This document shows positions 6,764-14,954 of a stretch of 64,000 nucleotides of DNA, one piece after another. Made by a program: the position numbers and the translations under genes. This stretch comes from Bordetella parapertussis (GTDB taxonomy: Bacteria > Acidobacteriota > Terriglobia > Bryobacterales > Bryobacteraceae): positions 1-64,000 of the forward strand of contig CALQCC020000021.1 in the NCBI GenBank assembly GCA_943328975.2. Direction: 5' to 3'. Within the stretch, counting starts at the first letter, position 1; the number at the start of each line of letters is the position of its first letter. The notes under the pieces are model-generated. The model worked only from the letters and a program-made list of their open reading frames with translations, had not been told where the DNA came from and made no database searches.

Positions 6764-8133
6764 TGGCCATCTTCAAACGCGGAAACATCTACTGGTACAA
6801 ATTCATGTGGAACGGCGAGATTGTGCGCCAATCTACAAAGCAGGGCAACGACAAAAAAGCCCGCCACATCGAATCGGCGCACAAAACCCGGCTTGCCAAG
6901 CAGCAGGACGCGCGCGAGGAAGCGTGCTCTCGACTGAGCTGCTCAGAAGTACGCCTTTGTGATGAATGCGAAAGATGGTTCAACAAGGAAGAACTGGTTC
7001 GCAACGGTGCACACGTATTTTGCAGTGCTACGTGCAGTGCGACTTGGACGAAACGACACAAGCACACCCCAACGCTCGCTCAGTTTCTGGAACATGATTT
7101 CTTGCCATTCACGCAGGCGCACGGTGCTTGTAAGCCCAGCACCGCCATTTACTACCGTTATGGCGGCGCTCTATTGAACAGCGCTGATATGGGAAACCTG
7201 CGGCTTGATGAAATCACGTCGCAGCACGCGGCGGGGTTTATGGCCCGGCAATCACATCTCTCAGCCTCAACTATCAATTGCGGCCTACGCACCCTTCGGC
7301 GCGCGCTGAAGCTAGCATCCGAGTGGGGAAAGATTGATAGAGCACCTAAGCTCCCATTGGCCAAAGGAGAGCGCCAGCGTGATCGTATTGTGACTGAGTC
7401 GGAATTCACCGCCTACCGTGAACTTTGTCGCCAGCCATGGCGCGATTTGGTCACCGTGCTCTACGGTACAGGGATGCGACCCGGTGAAGCCTACAGGCTC
7501 CGCTGGGAACACGTCATTCTGAGTCCCAGGGGTGGCATGATACAGATCACTGAAGGCAAGACAAAGGCAGCGCGACGCTTCCTCCCGATGGTTCCTGAAG
7601 TTTATGAGGCATTGAAAGAGCGGCGCCAGGCGCAGAGCAACCCCATTGAGGGCTGGGTATTTCCATCCGGATCAGCGTCCGGTCACTTGGAAGAGAGTAG
7701 CGCCAAGATTCAGCACGGGGGCGCACTGAAGAAACTGGTCAGGGCCTCAGCGGCGTACCAGGCCTGGAATGCCGATGGAGCCCAAGGTAGTTGGCCGGAT
7801 TCTATCGCTGCCGCAACGAAACTCTTGCCTGACTATCTCACGCGGTACGCGGGTGTGATCACGGCAGGGTTCAAACCGTTTGAACCTTACTGCCTCCGCC
7901 ACTCTGCGCTCACTCGACTTGCGGAGAACGGCTGCGATGCCTTCACTCTGGCACGCATCGCGGGTCATAGCTCCATCACGATCACGCAACGATACTGTCA
8001 TCCTCAGGCGGACGCGATCGAGAGGGCCTTTGGAAAACTGGCAGGTGGGCACAATTCTGGGCACACTGACCAGGGCCAGATTATTAGGAGACTTCCCTCA
8101 GTGGTGGTAAACCTCACTGAGGAAAAGACTTAA
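6763..8133 (+). CDS. Tyrosine recombinase (integrase) with embedded zinc motif
   Basis: 456 residues from GTG at 6763. I prefer this start over an in-frame ATG at 6679 because GTGAGGGA lies just upstream, the core starts here (AIFKRGNIYWYKF), and it overlaps the preceding stop. Catalytic residues are visible: Arg in GTGMRPGEAYRLRW, Lys in EGKTKAARR, His-Arg in LRHSALTRL, His in IAGHSSI and Tyr in QRYCHP. Between the AP2-like arm-binding segment and the SAM-like domain there is an unusual CDECERWF plus FCSATC zinc-ribbon-like insertion. The gene ends three bases from the CCA end of tRNA-Lys, which fits integration into that tRNA. Confidence 0.93.
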   Translation: MAIFKRGNIYWYKFMWNGEIVRQSTKQGNDKKARHIESAHKTRLAKQQDAREEACSRLSCSEVRLCDECERWFNKEELVRNGAHVFCSATCSATWTKRHKHTPTLAQFLEHDFLPFTQAHGACKPSTAIYYRYGGALLNSADMGNLRLDEITSQHAAGFMARQSHLSASTINCGLRTLRRALKLASEWGKIDRAPKLPLAKGERQRDRIVTESEFTAYRELCRQPWRDLVTVLYGTGMRPGEAYRLRWEHVILSPRGGMIQITEGKTKAARRFLPMVPEVYEALKERRQAQSNPIEGWVFPSGSASGHLEESSAKIQHGGALKKLVRASAAYQAWNADGAQGSWPDSIAAATKLLPDYLTRYAGVITAGFKPFEPYCLRHSALTRLAENGCDAFTLARIAGHSSITITQRYCHPQADAIERAFGKLAGGHNSGHTDQGQIIRRLPSVVVNLTEEKT

Positions 8134-8135
8134 GA

Positions 8136-8211
8136 TGGTGAGCGCGGTAGGAATCGAACCTACAACCTAATGATTAAGAGTCATTTGCTCTGCCAGTTGA
8201 GCTACGCGCCC
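8136..8211 (-). tRNA. tRNA-Lys (anticodon CTT)
   Basis: A complete cloverleaf: acceptor GGGCGCG pairing with CGCGCTC (one G-U), D stem GCTC/GAGC, anticodon stem AATGA/TCATT with loop CTCTTAA (anticodon CTT), T stem GTAGG/CCTAC with loop TTCGAAT. CCA is encoded, ending at 8136. The gene is the apparent integration site of the element to its left. Confidence 0.96.
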
Positions 8212-8263
8212 TGGCAATTAACTACTGTCGCGCAGTAAAATGTGCGACTCACCTATTGTACAT

Positions 8264-9517
8264 TTAAATCGGCACGGACGCCACATCAACTTGCGAACGA
8301 TGTCCTTCCACCACCACAATGCCGCTTTCGGTGACGTGATAGCGCTTGCGATCCTGCTCTAAATCGAAGCCAATGGTCGCCCCTTCGGGCACATGCACGT
8401 TCTTGTCGAGGATCGCTCGGCGAACGCGCGCGTGACGGCCAATGTCGCAATTGTCGAATACGACGGAGTCCTCCACGACGGCTCCCGAATGCAACCGCAC
8501 GTTGCGGCCGATGATCGAACCGCGCGCCATGCCGCCGGAGAGAATTGTGCCTCCGGAAACGATCGAATCAATCGCCTGACCACGCCGGCCTTGGTCGTCA
8601 AAAATAAACTTCGCAGGCGGGTCGGAGTAGCCGGCTGTACGCAGCGGCCACTGACGATTGTAAAGATTCAACGCGGGCTGGACGGCTCTCAAATCCATGC
8701 TAGCGTCGTAGTAGGAATCCGTTGTCCCCACGTCACGCCAATACGGCTCCTGATCCTCCGGATCGCCCGGGATGCGGTTCGTCTGAAAATCGTACGCGTA
8801 CAGCGAGGAACGCTTCACCATCGAAGGCAGGATGTCGCGCCCGAAATCGTGGTGGGTATCCGGATTCGCCGCGTCCGCATTTAACTCTTCGAGCAACGCC
8901 TGGGCGGAGAAAATGTAGTTCCCCATCGACGCGTAAACGCGCTTGGGATCGCCCGGCATCGAAGGCGCGTCCGGATTCTTCTCGTGGAACCCGACGATGC
9001 GGCCATCGCCGTCCGCTTCGATCACGCCGAATTCAGACGCGTACTTGCGTTCCACCGGGATCGCGGCGACCGTCACCGCAGCCTTCTTAGCGGCGTGATA
9101 CTCGATCATCGCCCGAATGTTCATACGATAAATGTGGTCCGCGCCGAAGATCGCGACGTAGTCCGGCGTCGCCTGCTCGATCAAATTGATGTTTTGATAC
9201 AGCGCGTCCGCCGTACCGCGATACCAGCTCTCTCCGCTGGAACGCATCTGCGCCGGCACCGGGATGATGAAGTGTTCCTTCAGCAGACCCGAAGTGGCCC
9301 AGCCTTCGCTCAGATGCTGCAACAAGCTCTGGCTGCGAAATTGAATTAAAACGTAAGTCGAGTAGATGCCCGAGTTGATGAGGTTACTGAGGACGAAATC
9401 GACGATGCGATAGCGGCCTCCAAAGGGCACTGCGGGTTTCGCACGCTCCTTCGTCAGTGGGGATAGCCGGGTCCCCTTCCCTCCGGCCAACACGAATGCG
9501 AGTACGCGCGCCTGCAT
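8264..9517 (-). CDS. glgC: Glucose-1-phosphate adenylyltransferase (ADP-glucose pyrophosphorylase)
   Basis: 417 residues, normal family length. It makes ADP-glucose from ATP and glucose 1-phosphate, the committed step of glycogen synthesis in the cytosol. The N-terminal nucleotidyltransferase motif is VLAGGKGTRLSPLTKERAKP, followed by FGGRYRIVDF, GTADALYQN and FGADHIYRMN. The C-terminal half is the left-handed beta-helix with hexapeptide turns (GGTILSGGMARGSIIGRN). It is divergent from the sigma-factor gene and has no other glycogen genes nearby. Confidence 0.96.
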   Translation of the reverse strand: MQARVLAFVLAGGKGTRLSPLTKERAKPAVPFGGRYRIVDFVLSNLINSGIYSTYVLIQFRSQSLLQHLSEGWATSGLLKEHFIIPVPAQMRSSGESWYRGTADALYQNINLIEQATPDYVAIFGADHIYRMNIRAMIEYHAAKKAAVTVAAIPVERKYASEFGVIEADGDGRIVGFHEKNPDAPSMPGDPKRVYASMGNYIFSAQALLEELNADAANPDTHHDFGRDILPSMVKRSSLYAYDFQTNRIPGDPEDQEPYWRDVGTTDSYYDASMDLRAVQPALNLYNRQWPLRTAGYSDPPAKFIFDDQGRRGQAIDSIVSGGTILSGGMARGSIIGRNVRLHSGAVVEDSVVFDNCDIGRHARVRRAILDKNVHVPEGATIGFDLEQDRKRYHVTESGIVVVEGHRSQVDVASVPI

Positions 9518-9583
9518 GAGCCTAATTTTGGCAGGTCAAAAGGCGGGGCGCAAATTTATCCGCCTTTATAATGAAGACTACCC

Positions 9584-10081
9584 GTGGAACCGAACCCCAT
9601 CCTCGAACGCCTGCGCGAAAGGATTCTCCGTTTCGCGGCATCTAGAGTGTCGAGGGAAGCCGCCGAGGATATCGCCCAGGAAGTCCTTCTCGTGTTGCAC
9701 GAAAAATACAGCTCGGTCGATCGCCCCGAAGAATTGGTGCCGCTTTCCATCGAGATCGCGCGCTTCAAAATCATGGGCTCGCGGCGCAAGCAGGTTCGGC
9801 GGGGAGAACATAACCAACTGTCGGTGGAGGATCTCCCGCTCGCCTCACGCGATGCCGACCCATTTCAGCAAGCCGCCAAACGGGAACAGTTGGAACAACT
9901 GGAGGCCGCCATGCGAGCACTGGGGACCCGCTGCCGCGATCTGTTTCGCTTGAAACTTCTGGGCCTGGGTTTTCCTGAGATCCAGCAACGGCTCAAAGTG
10001 GACTCGCTGAACACGCTCTATACTTGGGATTTCCGCTGCCGCAAGCAGTTACTAGACTCAATGAAGGAGAAGCAGAAGTGA
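9584..10081 (+). CDS. ECF-type RNA polymerase sigma factor
   Basis: 165 residues from GTG at 9584. Region 2 is recognisable in AASRVSREAAEDIAQEVLLVLHE, and region 4 in LFRLKLLGLGFPEIQQRLKVDSLNTLYTW as a helix-turn-helix. A TATAAT at 9567-9572 lies only 12 bp before the GTG, suggesting a very short leader. The end overlaps the next gene by four bases (GTGA), the usual coupling of ECF sigma and its anti-sigma. Target genes cannot be told from the window. Confidence 0.82.
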   Translation: MEPNPILERLRERILRFAASRVSREAAEDIAQEVLLVLHEKYSSVDRPEELVPLSIEIARFKIMGSRRKQVRRGEHNQLSVEDLPLASRDADPFQQAAKREQLEQLEAAMRALGTRCRDLFRLKLLGLGFPEIQQRLKVDSLNTLYTWDFRCRKQLLDSMKEKQK

Positions 10082-11013
10082 CGCGCGACGAAGGTCGAAA
10101 GTTGCTGGGCGGTTACGCGACCGGCTCGCTCACGGAGCTGGAGCGGCAGCTGTTGTTCGACGCGGCGCTCGACGATCAGGAACTGTTCGACGAACTGGCC
10201 GACGAACAGGCTCTGAAAGAGTTGATCGAACTGCCGGGTGCGAAGCGGCGGTTACTCGAAGCGCTGGGTCCCGAGACATCGAACCGGGCTTGGTGGGCGC
10301 AACCGTGGCCGTGGGCGGCTGCGGCGGTGCTCGCGGCAGTCTCGGTGACTGTGTGGCTATTGGTCCCGAAGAACGAGGCGCGCATAGAAATCGCGCAGAC
10401 GGTCGAAGCTCCTATACCAAGTGCGGCGAATCAAAACGCGGTGCCCCCACCGGCGACCGTTCAGCCTGCGCCCAAAGCCGAGTCCCCTGCCCCCGTAACT
10501 CTCGAAAAGAGTGCGACCGAAACTGCAGCGGCCACAGCCGCACAGCCTCCAGCACAAGCGAAGGAATTAGCCGAGGCGCGCCTAGCCGCTCCCGCAGCGG
10601 CTCCGAAACCGGCTCTGGCTCTCCGCGATTCGATTCGCATCACAGGTCAGCCTGCGGCGCAGGGCTTCCTCGCGACGGACTCCGCAGTTCAGGCTCCCGC
10701 AACAGTTCCCACCGGCGACGCGCTCACCTATGAAGTGAAGGACACCGGTTTCCTGCGCATCGTTCCTGCACGCGCGGGTGTGTTGGAAATCATGGCCGGG
10801 ACGCGGACACTGTTCCCATCGAACCCAGTGATCGCAGGGACGCCGATCGAATTGAGCATTCCGCTCGACGTGCAGCAACTCCGCATCGATTTCGCCGGAG
10901 CAGCGAATGCTCCCCCCGTGACGGCCGTTCGGAGCGAAGCCACGTCTGGAACGCTAGTGATGCCGGCGAGCCCGAACCCTCGCGCGGTGATCACGATACC
11001 AGCGCAGCGCTAG
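10078..11013 (+). CDS. Putative membrane-anchored anti-sigma factor
   Basis: 311 residues from GTG at 10078. A short cytoplasmic helical domain (TRDEGRKLLGGYATGSLTEL...) resembles anti-sigma N-terminal domains but lacks the HxxxCxxC zinc signature. One membrane helix (PWPWAAAAVLAAVSVTVWLL, about residues 78-97) follows, then an Ala/Pro-rich linker and an extracytoplasmic beta-rich domain. Overlap with the sigma gene supports the role. The exported domain presumably senses or binds something in the periplasm. Specific trigger unknown. Confidence 0.68.
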   Translation: MTRDEGRKLLGGYATGSLTELERQLLFDAALDDQELFDELADEQALKELIELPGAKRRLLEALGPETSNRAWWAQPWPWAAAAVLAAVSVTVWLLVPKNEARIEIAQTVEAPIPSAANQNAVPPPATVQPAPKAESPAPVTLEKSATETAAATAAQPPAQAKELAEARLAAPAAAPKPALALRDSIRITGQPAAQGFLATDSAVQAPATVPTGDALTYEVKDTGFLRIVPARAGVLEIMAGTRTLFPSNPVIAGTPIELSIPLDVQQLRIDFAGAANAPPVTAVRSEATSGTLVMPASPNPRAVITIPAQR

Positions 11014-11940
11014 CTACTTCTTATTGCCGAGGTCCACGGTCGACGAAAGCGACGTCACAAACTCCTTGGAAATCGGCCAGACCCCGGTGACATCCGCTCC
11101 TTTAGACTCAAATCGCCCCGCGATCAACATGCCGCTCATGTCTGCCGAATTGGCGTGGATGTTCTCGCGCTCCATCATTTTCACCAGCAGGCTAGTGACT
11201 TCCGTATACTGATCCGCCATCTTCTTCGCAGCGGCGGCGTCCTTGGCTTTCACTTCCATGCGAAGTTCAAAACCTTCTTTGCCTTTAGCCGCAGGACCCA
11301 GCGTGAAGATCGTCGACGTTGCTTGCGCTAACGGAGACAGGAAGGATCGCGTACCGGTGGGCACCTTGCTGAGATCGGAGAACATGTACGGCGGAGCCGA
11401 TACCCACAGACCAACGTCGGGAATGCGCGGACCGTTCTGCCACGTACCGGGAGCCACCATATCACCCGCAGTCGCCGTGCGCGAGGTCGCCAGCGCGAGG
11501 ATATTGTTGCGCGGCATGTAGTAGGTCACGTTGCGTCCCGCTTCACTGCCCGGCGAAGTGCACAGGAAACGTTCACACTTGCCGCCGTGCGCCGGAGCGT
11601 ACGCAGCGATCTTGTCCCACGTAAAATTACCCTGTGCAGCGTAGTAAACGTCACCGTCGCGGAACGCGATCGCAAGACTGTTGAGGTCGGTGCGGTAGTC
11701 AAAGCCCGTCTCTGCTACGAACTTCTTATAGTCCGCATCTTCGAGCGACTTCGATCCCGCGATCAAATCTAGAATGCCAGCGGACCGCAGGGCGGCAACG
11801 TCGAGATAGACGTGCAGCGCACGATCCGGCGGCAACATCTGCACCAACTGAGAAGCCGCGTACGGACGCGAGTGAAACCAATACGCAGAGGCACCCATGA
11901 GGAGGCCGCCCAACACCATTACTGGAATCCACTTACGCAT
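11014..11940 (-). CDS. Conserved hypothetical membrane-anchored protein
   Basis: 308 residues. An N-terminal signal anchor (WIPVMVLGGLLMGASAYWF) is followed by a segment starting MLPPDRALHVYLDVAALRSAG, a motif seen in acidobacterial secreted proteins of unknown function in which an alpha/beta repeat scores the residual quality of a fold. It has two cysteines close together (CERFLC). The stop codons of this gene and the anti-sigma gene abut at 11013/11014. No function can be assigned. Confidence 0.7.
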   Translation of the reverse strand: MRKWIPVMVLGGLLMGASAYWFHSRPYAASQLVQMLPPDRALHVYLDVAALRSAGILDLIAGSKSLEDADYKKFVAETGFDYRTDLNSLAIAFRDGDVYYAAQGNFTWDKIAAYAPAHGGKCERFLCTSPGSEAGRNVTYYMPRNNILALATSRTATAGDMVAPGTWQNGPRIPDVGLWVSAPPYMFSDLSKVPTGTRSFLSPLAQATSTIFTLGPAAKGKEGFELRMEVKAKDAAAAKKMADQYTEVTSLLVKMMERENIHANSADMSGMLIAGRFESKGADVTGVWPISKEFVTSLSSTVDLGNKK

Positions 11941-11947
11941 CGCGGAA

Positions 11948-12988
11948 CTATGCGCTCACTTTTTCAGCAGCGCGGGACTTCTTCCACAAAGCGATGTACG
12001 GTTCCAGATCCGCCATCATATCGGCGAACTGCTTGGGTGTCAGCGATTGGGCTCCGTCGCTCCACGCCTTCTCCGGATTCGGATGCATTTCGACGATCAA
12101 GCCGTCGACTCCAACCGCAACGCCTGCGCGTGCCACCGGGGGGACCAGACTGCGTTTGCCTGTCGCGTGGCTCGGATCGAGGATCACGGGCAAGTGCGTC
12201 AACTCCCGCAACGCGGCCACTGCGCCGATATCGCAAGTGTTGCGCGTCACCGTCTCAAACGTGCGGATACCGCGTTCACACAACATGACATCGGGATTAC
12301 CGTGCGCCACGATATACTCCGCCGACATCAACAACTCTTTCACCGTCGCACTCATACCGCGCTTCAACAGAATCGGACGGCCGCATTTGCCCAGCGTCTT
12401 AAGCAGTGAGAAGTTCTGCATGTTCCGCGCGCCGATCTGCAGCACGTCGGCATATTCGGCAACCAAACTCACATCAGCATCGCTCATGACTTCCGTCACA
12501 ATGGGCAACCCGCTGACTTCACGTGCCTTGGCCAGCAACTTCAAGCCCTCTTCGGCCATACCCTGGAAATCATACGGCGAGGTCCGTGGCTTGAACGCTC
12601 CGCCACGTAGCAACTGGCCACCATACTTGGCCACAATCTCAGCGCACTCTAAAATCTGCTTCTCACCCTCAACCGAACACGGGCCGGCCATGACGGGAAA
12701 ATTCTCACCACCACCGATGACAACTTTGCCGACCTTAATTTCAGTGGGAGTAGAGCGGAACTCTTTGCTCACAAACTTGTAGGGAGCCGAGATGCGAACG
12801 GCCTTTTCCACCTGCGGCATGGCCTCCAACGATTCGAGACAGTTGGTGATGTCCCCCACACCCACCGCACCGATCACCACGCGCTCCTCACCTTCGATGG
12901 AGTGGACCTTCAGACCGAACTCCTCAATGCGAGCGCGGACCTGTTCCACTTCTTCCTTGGTTGCGTGCCGCCGCATAGATATGATCAT
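11948..12988 (-). CDS. aroF: 3-deoxy-7-phosphoheptulonate synthase (DAHP synthase, type I beta)
   Basis: 346 residues. It condenses phosphoenolpyruvate and erythrose 4-phosphate, the first step of the shikimate pathway. An N-terminal ferredoxin-like regulatory domain (about residues 1-70) precedes the KDO8P/DAHPS barrel with [37 protein letters not shown] and [12 protein letters not shown] prefer ATG at 12988 over GTG at 12997 because AGAAGG sits eight bases upstream. It lies seven bases downstream of nothing else in an operon: its own leader (13157-13040) carries a transcription attenuator keyed to aromatic residues. Confidence 0.95.
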   Translation of the reverse strand: MIISMRRHATKEEVEQVRARIEEFGLKVHSIEGEERVVIGAVGVGDITNCLESLEAMPQVEKAVRISAPYKFVSKEFRSTPTEIKVGKVVIGGGENFPVMAGPCSVEGEKQILECAEIVAKYGGQLLRGGAFKPRTSPYDFQGMAEEGLKLLAKAREVSGLPIVTEVMSDADVSLVAEYADVLQIGARNMQNFSLLKTLGKCGRPILLKRGMSATVKELLMSAEYIVAHGNPDVMLCERGIRTFETVTRNTCDIGAVAALRELTHLPVILDPSHATGKRSLVPPVARAGVAVGVDGLIVEMHPNPEKAWSDGAQSLTPKQFADMMADLEPYIALWKKSRAAEKVSA

Positions 12989-13039
12989 GGGTTTCACCTT
13001 CTATTGAGAGATAGACTCTTCCTTTACCAGCCTAAAACG

Positions 13040-13065
13040 AAAAAACCCACTCTTTCGAGTGGGTT
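13040..13065 (-). terminator. Rho-independent terminator in the DAHP synthase leader (attenuator 3:4 stem)
   Basis: On the minus strand a perfect 9-bp stem (AACCCACTC / GAGTGGGTT, arms 13065-13057 and 13052-13044) with a four-base loop runs into six U residues (A-tract 13040-13045 on the plus strand). It stands about 50 bp before the aroF start, so it can only be a leader terminator. Its 5' arm is complementary to the upstream segment at 13095-13088, giving a competing antiterminator. Confidence 0.88.
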
Positions 13066-13100
13066 CTCAAAACTTTCGACCGCGAACACCCACTCGTTGG

Positions 13101-13157
13101 CTAGCCGGTATAAGACCGGAACCAAAATCGGAACGAGCTGGCAAACGAACGGCGCAT
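13101..13157 (-). CDS. Aromatic-rich leader peptide of the DAHP synthase attenuator
   Basis: An 18-codon ORF, MRRSFASSFRFWFRSYTG, has Phe at positions 5, 9, 11 and 13, Trp at 12 and Tyr at 16, six aromatic residues out of 18. The mRNA segment 13141-13132 inside it (CCAGCTCGTT) can pair with 13098-13090 (AACGAGTGG, one bulge). 13095-13088 can alternatively pair with the terminator's 5' arm. A ribosome stalled at codons 11-13 would mask the first segment and favour antitermination; one reaching the stop would mask the second and favour termination. No Shine-Dalgarno is visible, and a TAGACT at 13172-13167 suggests a nearly leaderless transcript. Confidence 0.75.
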   Translation of the reverse strand: MRRSFASSFRFWFRSYTG

Positions 13158-13197
13158 GGAAAACTTAGTCTACCACAATTGAGCGACCTGTGCCGTG

Positions 13198-14325
13198 CTA
13201 TTTTTGCTTCGAGGTCACCGGCGATTTCACCTTTTTCAATGCCTGCCGGGGTTGTAGCTCTCGCCGCAGCGTCTCGAATTCCGTGGCCGCGGTCCGCTGT
13301 AACTCGGGATCTGCATTGCCCGGAGAATCCAGCAGCGCGATCAGGCGTCGATACAAAGGTTCGGCGGCTTCCTTATCCCCGTTGGCCACCTGTACCAACG
13401 CTAGGTGATGCAAATTCAGAGCGCTGTCTGAATCACGAATCTTCAACGCTTCCGCATAGTGAGCCGCGGATTCAGGTAGCCTCTGCAGCATCGCTTCGGT
13501 CACTGCCAGATTGTCATAGTTCCGAGCCAACTGCGGACTCCCTGCCCCCCAGAACGCCAGATAGATTTCCAAGGAGCGACGGAAGAACGGCTCGGCTTCG
13601 GCGTATCGTTCAACGCCATAGAGCAACTGCCCTAATTCATCGGTAGTGTGCGCGACGTCGGTGTGCATCGGACCCAGGTTCAATTCACGAATCGCCAAAG
13701 CGCGCCGCAGCGCGTCCTCGGCTCGAGGAACCATCTGCTGCTCCTTCAAACACAGCGCCAAATTATCCAGCGAAGCCGCCAACCGCAAGTCCTCCGCACC
13801 CAACGCCGCCGATTGAATACGGACCACGCTATCCCAAGAGTCCACCGCCAGCGGCCAGTTCGTTTCCGTCTGATACACGCGAGCCAGCACCGCCGTATCC
13901 GCCGCGACGTCAGGATGTTCCGGTCCCACCGCTAAGGTGCGCAGACGAACCGCGAAATACGCCTGCTGCGTAGCCGCGGCAAACTTCTTTTGCGCGACCA
14001 ACACCTGCACAAGTTGATGGCGCGTCGGAATAGATGCCACGGGCTGAGGATCGCTGTCCAGACGCAATTCCAATGCTCGGCTGTAGAGCTGTTCCGCGCG
14101 TTCCCACTGACCCAGCCCAGCTTTGACACGCGCCGATTTTTCGAGGCTCGCAATGGACGGCGCGAGTTCCACCAAACGATCCAGCACACTGTCCGCATCC
14201 GCCAACCGACCCGCCGCCCTGTATGTCGTCGCCAGAGAATCCAAGCCCTCCGGAGTTTCGCGAACATCCTGCGCCACCGCCCAGGCAGGGACGAACACGA
14301 GAAGAACAAGACTCATGAGCCGCAT
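13198..14325 (-). CDS. Secreted TPR-repeat protein
   Basis: 375 residues. An N-terminal signal peptide (MRLMSLVLLVFVPAWAVAQ) is followed by tetratricopeptide repeats along nearly the whole length, of the Kinesin-light-chain-like type (LDNLALCLKEQQMVPRAEDA, YDNLAVTEAMLQRLPESAAH). It is likely a periplasmic protein-interaction scaffold. The gene ends 40 bp before the aro leader peptide, so the leader promoter must lie in or near its 3' end. Partner unknown. Confidence 0.85.
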   Translation of the reverse strand: MRLMSLVLLVFVPAWAVAQDVRETPEGLDSLATTYRAAGRLADADSVLDRLVELAPSIASLEKSARVKAGLGQWERAEQLYSRALELRLDSDPQPVASIPTRHQLVQVLVAQKKFAAATQQAYFAVRLRTLAVGPEHPDVAADTAVLARVYQTETNWPLAVDSWDSVVRIQSAALGAEDLRLAASLDNLALCLKEQQMVPRAEDALRRALAIRELNLGPMHTDVAHTTDELGQLLYGVERYAEAEPFFRRSLEIYLAFWGAGSPQLARNYDNLAVTEAMLQRLPESAAHYAEALKIRDSDSALNLHHLALVQVANGDKEAAEPLYRRLIALLDSPGNADPELQRTAATEFETLRRELQPRQALKKVKSPVTSKQK

Positions 14326-14351
14326 ACTCGCTATGATACAGCCCTATAATC

Positions 14352-14954
14352 ATGGAAATGCGACTTTGTGCGGCAATTCTGATTCTGATGCTCAGCGGCT
14401 GCGCCAAGCCGCCCGCCAAGGTCCCCGACACATTCAAGGTGAAGTTCATCACCTCCGCCGGCAACATCGTAGTGGAAGCGCAGCGAGCCTGGTCGCCGCG
14501 CGGCGTGGATCGCTTTCACGAACTGGTAACGATGGGCTACTTCAACGAAGGCCGATTCTTCCGCGTGGTGCCAGGATTCATCGCGCAGTTCGGCGTACAC
14601 AAGGACTTCGAGACGCACCGTATGTGGCGCGAATTCTTCATCCTGGATGACCCCAAGATCCTCAACAACACGCGCGGCACACTAGCCTATGCACAGGATG
14701 GACCCACCACGCGCGCGACCGAAATGTTCTTCAACCTGCGCGACAACCCATTACTGGACGAACAGAAGTTCACGCCCTTCGCTCGCGTCGTCGAAGGCAT
14801 GGACGTAGTCGACCGCCTGTACGCGGGCTACGGCGAAATGAAGCCCGATGGCGAATTCATCGACCACGGACATGTGGAGGAAGGCGCGAACGCATACTTG
14901 GTGCCGCGCTTCCCCAAGCTCGACTACATCAAGAAGACCGAGCTACTTCCTTAG
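14352..14954 (+). CDS. Cyclophilin-type peptidyl-prolyl isomerase, lipoprotein
   Basis: 200 residues. A lipoprotein signal ends in LMLSGC (Cys about residue 18), so it is probably anchored in the envelope. The cyclophilin fold shows FHELVTMGYFNEGRFFRVVPGFIAQFG, NTRGTLAYAQ, ATEMFFNL and FARVVEGMDVVDRL. The usual catalytic Arg is present in FFRVVPGF. The usual QGGD motif reads QFGV. Its stop overlaps the stop of the convergent FKBP lipoprotein gene by four bases, placing two proline isomerases back to back. Confidence 0.9.
   Translation: MEMRLCAAILILMLSGCAKPPAKVPDTFKVKFITSAGNIVVEAQRAWSPRGVDRFHELVTMGYFNEGRFFRVVPGFIAQFGVHKDFETHRMWREFFILDDPKILNNTRGTLAYAQDGPTTRATEMFFNLRDNPLLDEQKFTPFARVVEGMDVVDRLYAGYGEMKPDGEFIDHGHVEEGANAYLVPRFPKLDYIKKTELLP

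Larger units (their letters stand above)
2172..8136. mobile_element. Integrated satellite/plasmid-like element at tRNA-Lys (right part)
   Basis: A block of visibly lower GC carries integrase, excisionase-like protein, primase, ATPase and hypothetical genes, and ends at the 3' end of a tRNA gene. There are no capsid, tail, relaxase or conjugation genes in the visible part, so a phage satellite or a cryptic integrative plasmid fits best. No second copy of the tRNA 3' end was found in the window, so the left attachment site lies outside it or has been lost, and the left boundary given here is only where the IS begins. Confidence 0.6.

Noticed and set aside
11812-12409. Plus-strand ORFs opposite the DAHP synthase gene
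   Set aside because: They overlap a well-conserved enzyme gene and contain no recognisable domains.
13081-13160. A T-box or a trp-type protein-binding (TRAP/ArgR-like) leader
   Set aside because: No T-box consensus or NAG repeats are visible, whereas a leader ORF with aromatic codons and alternative stems explains the region.
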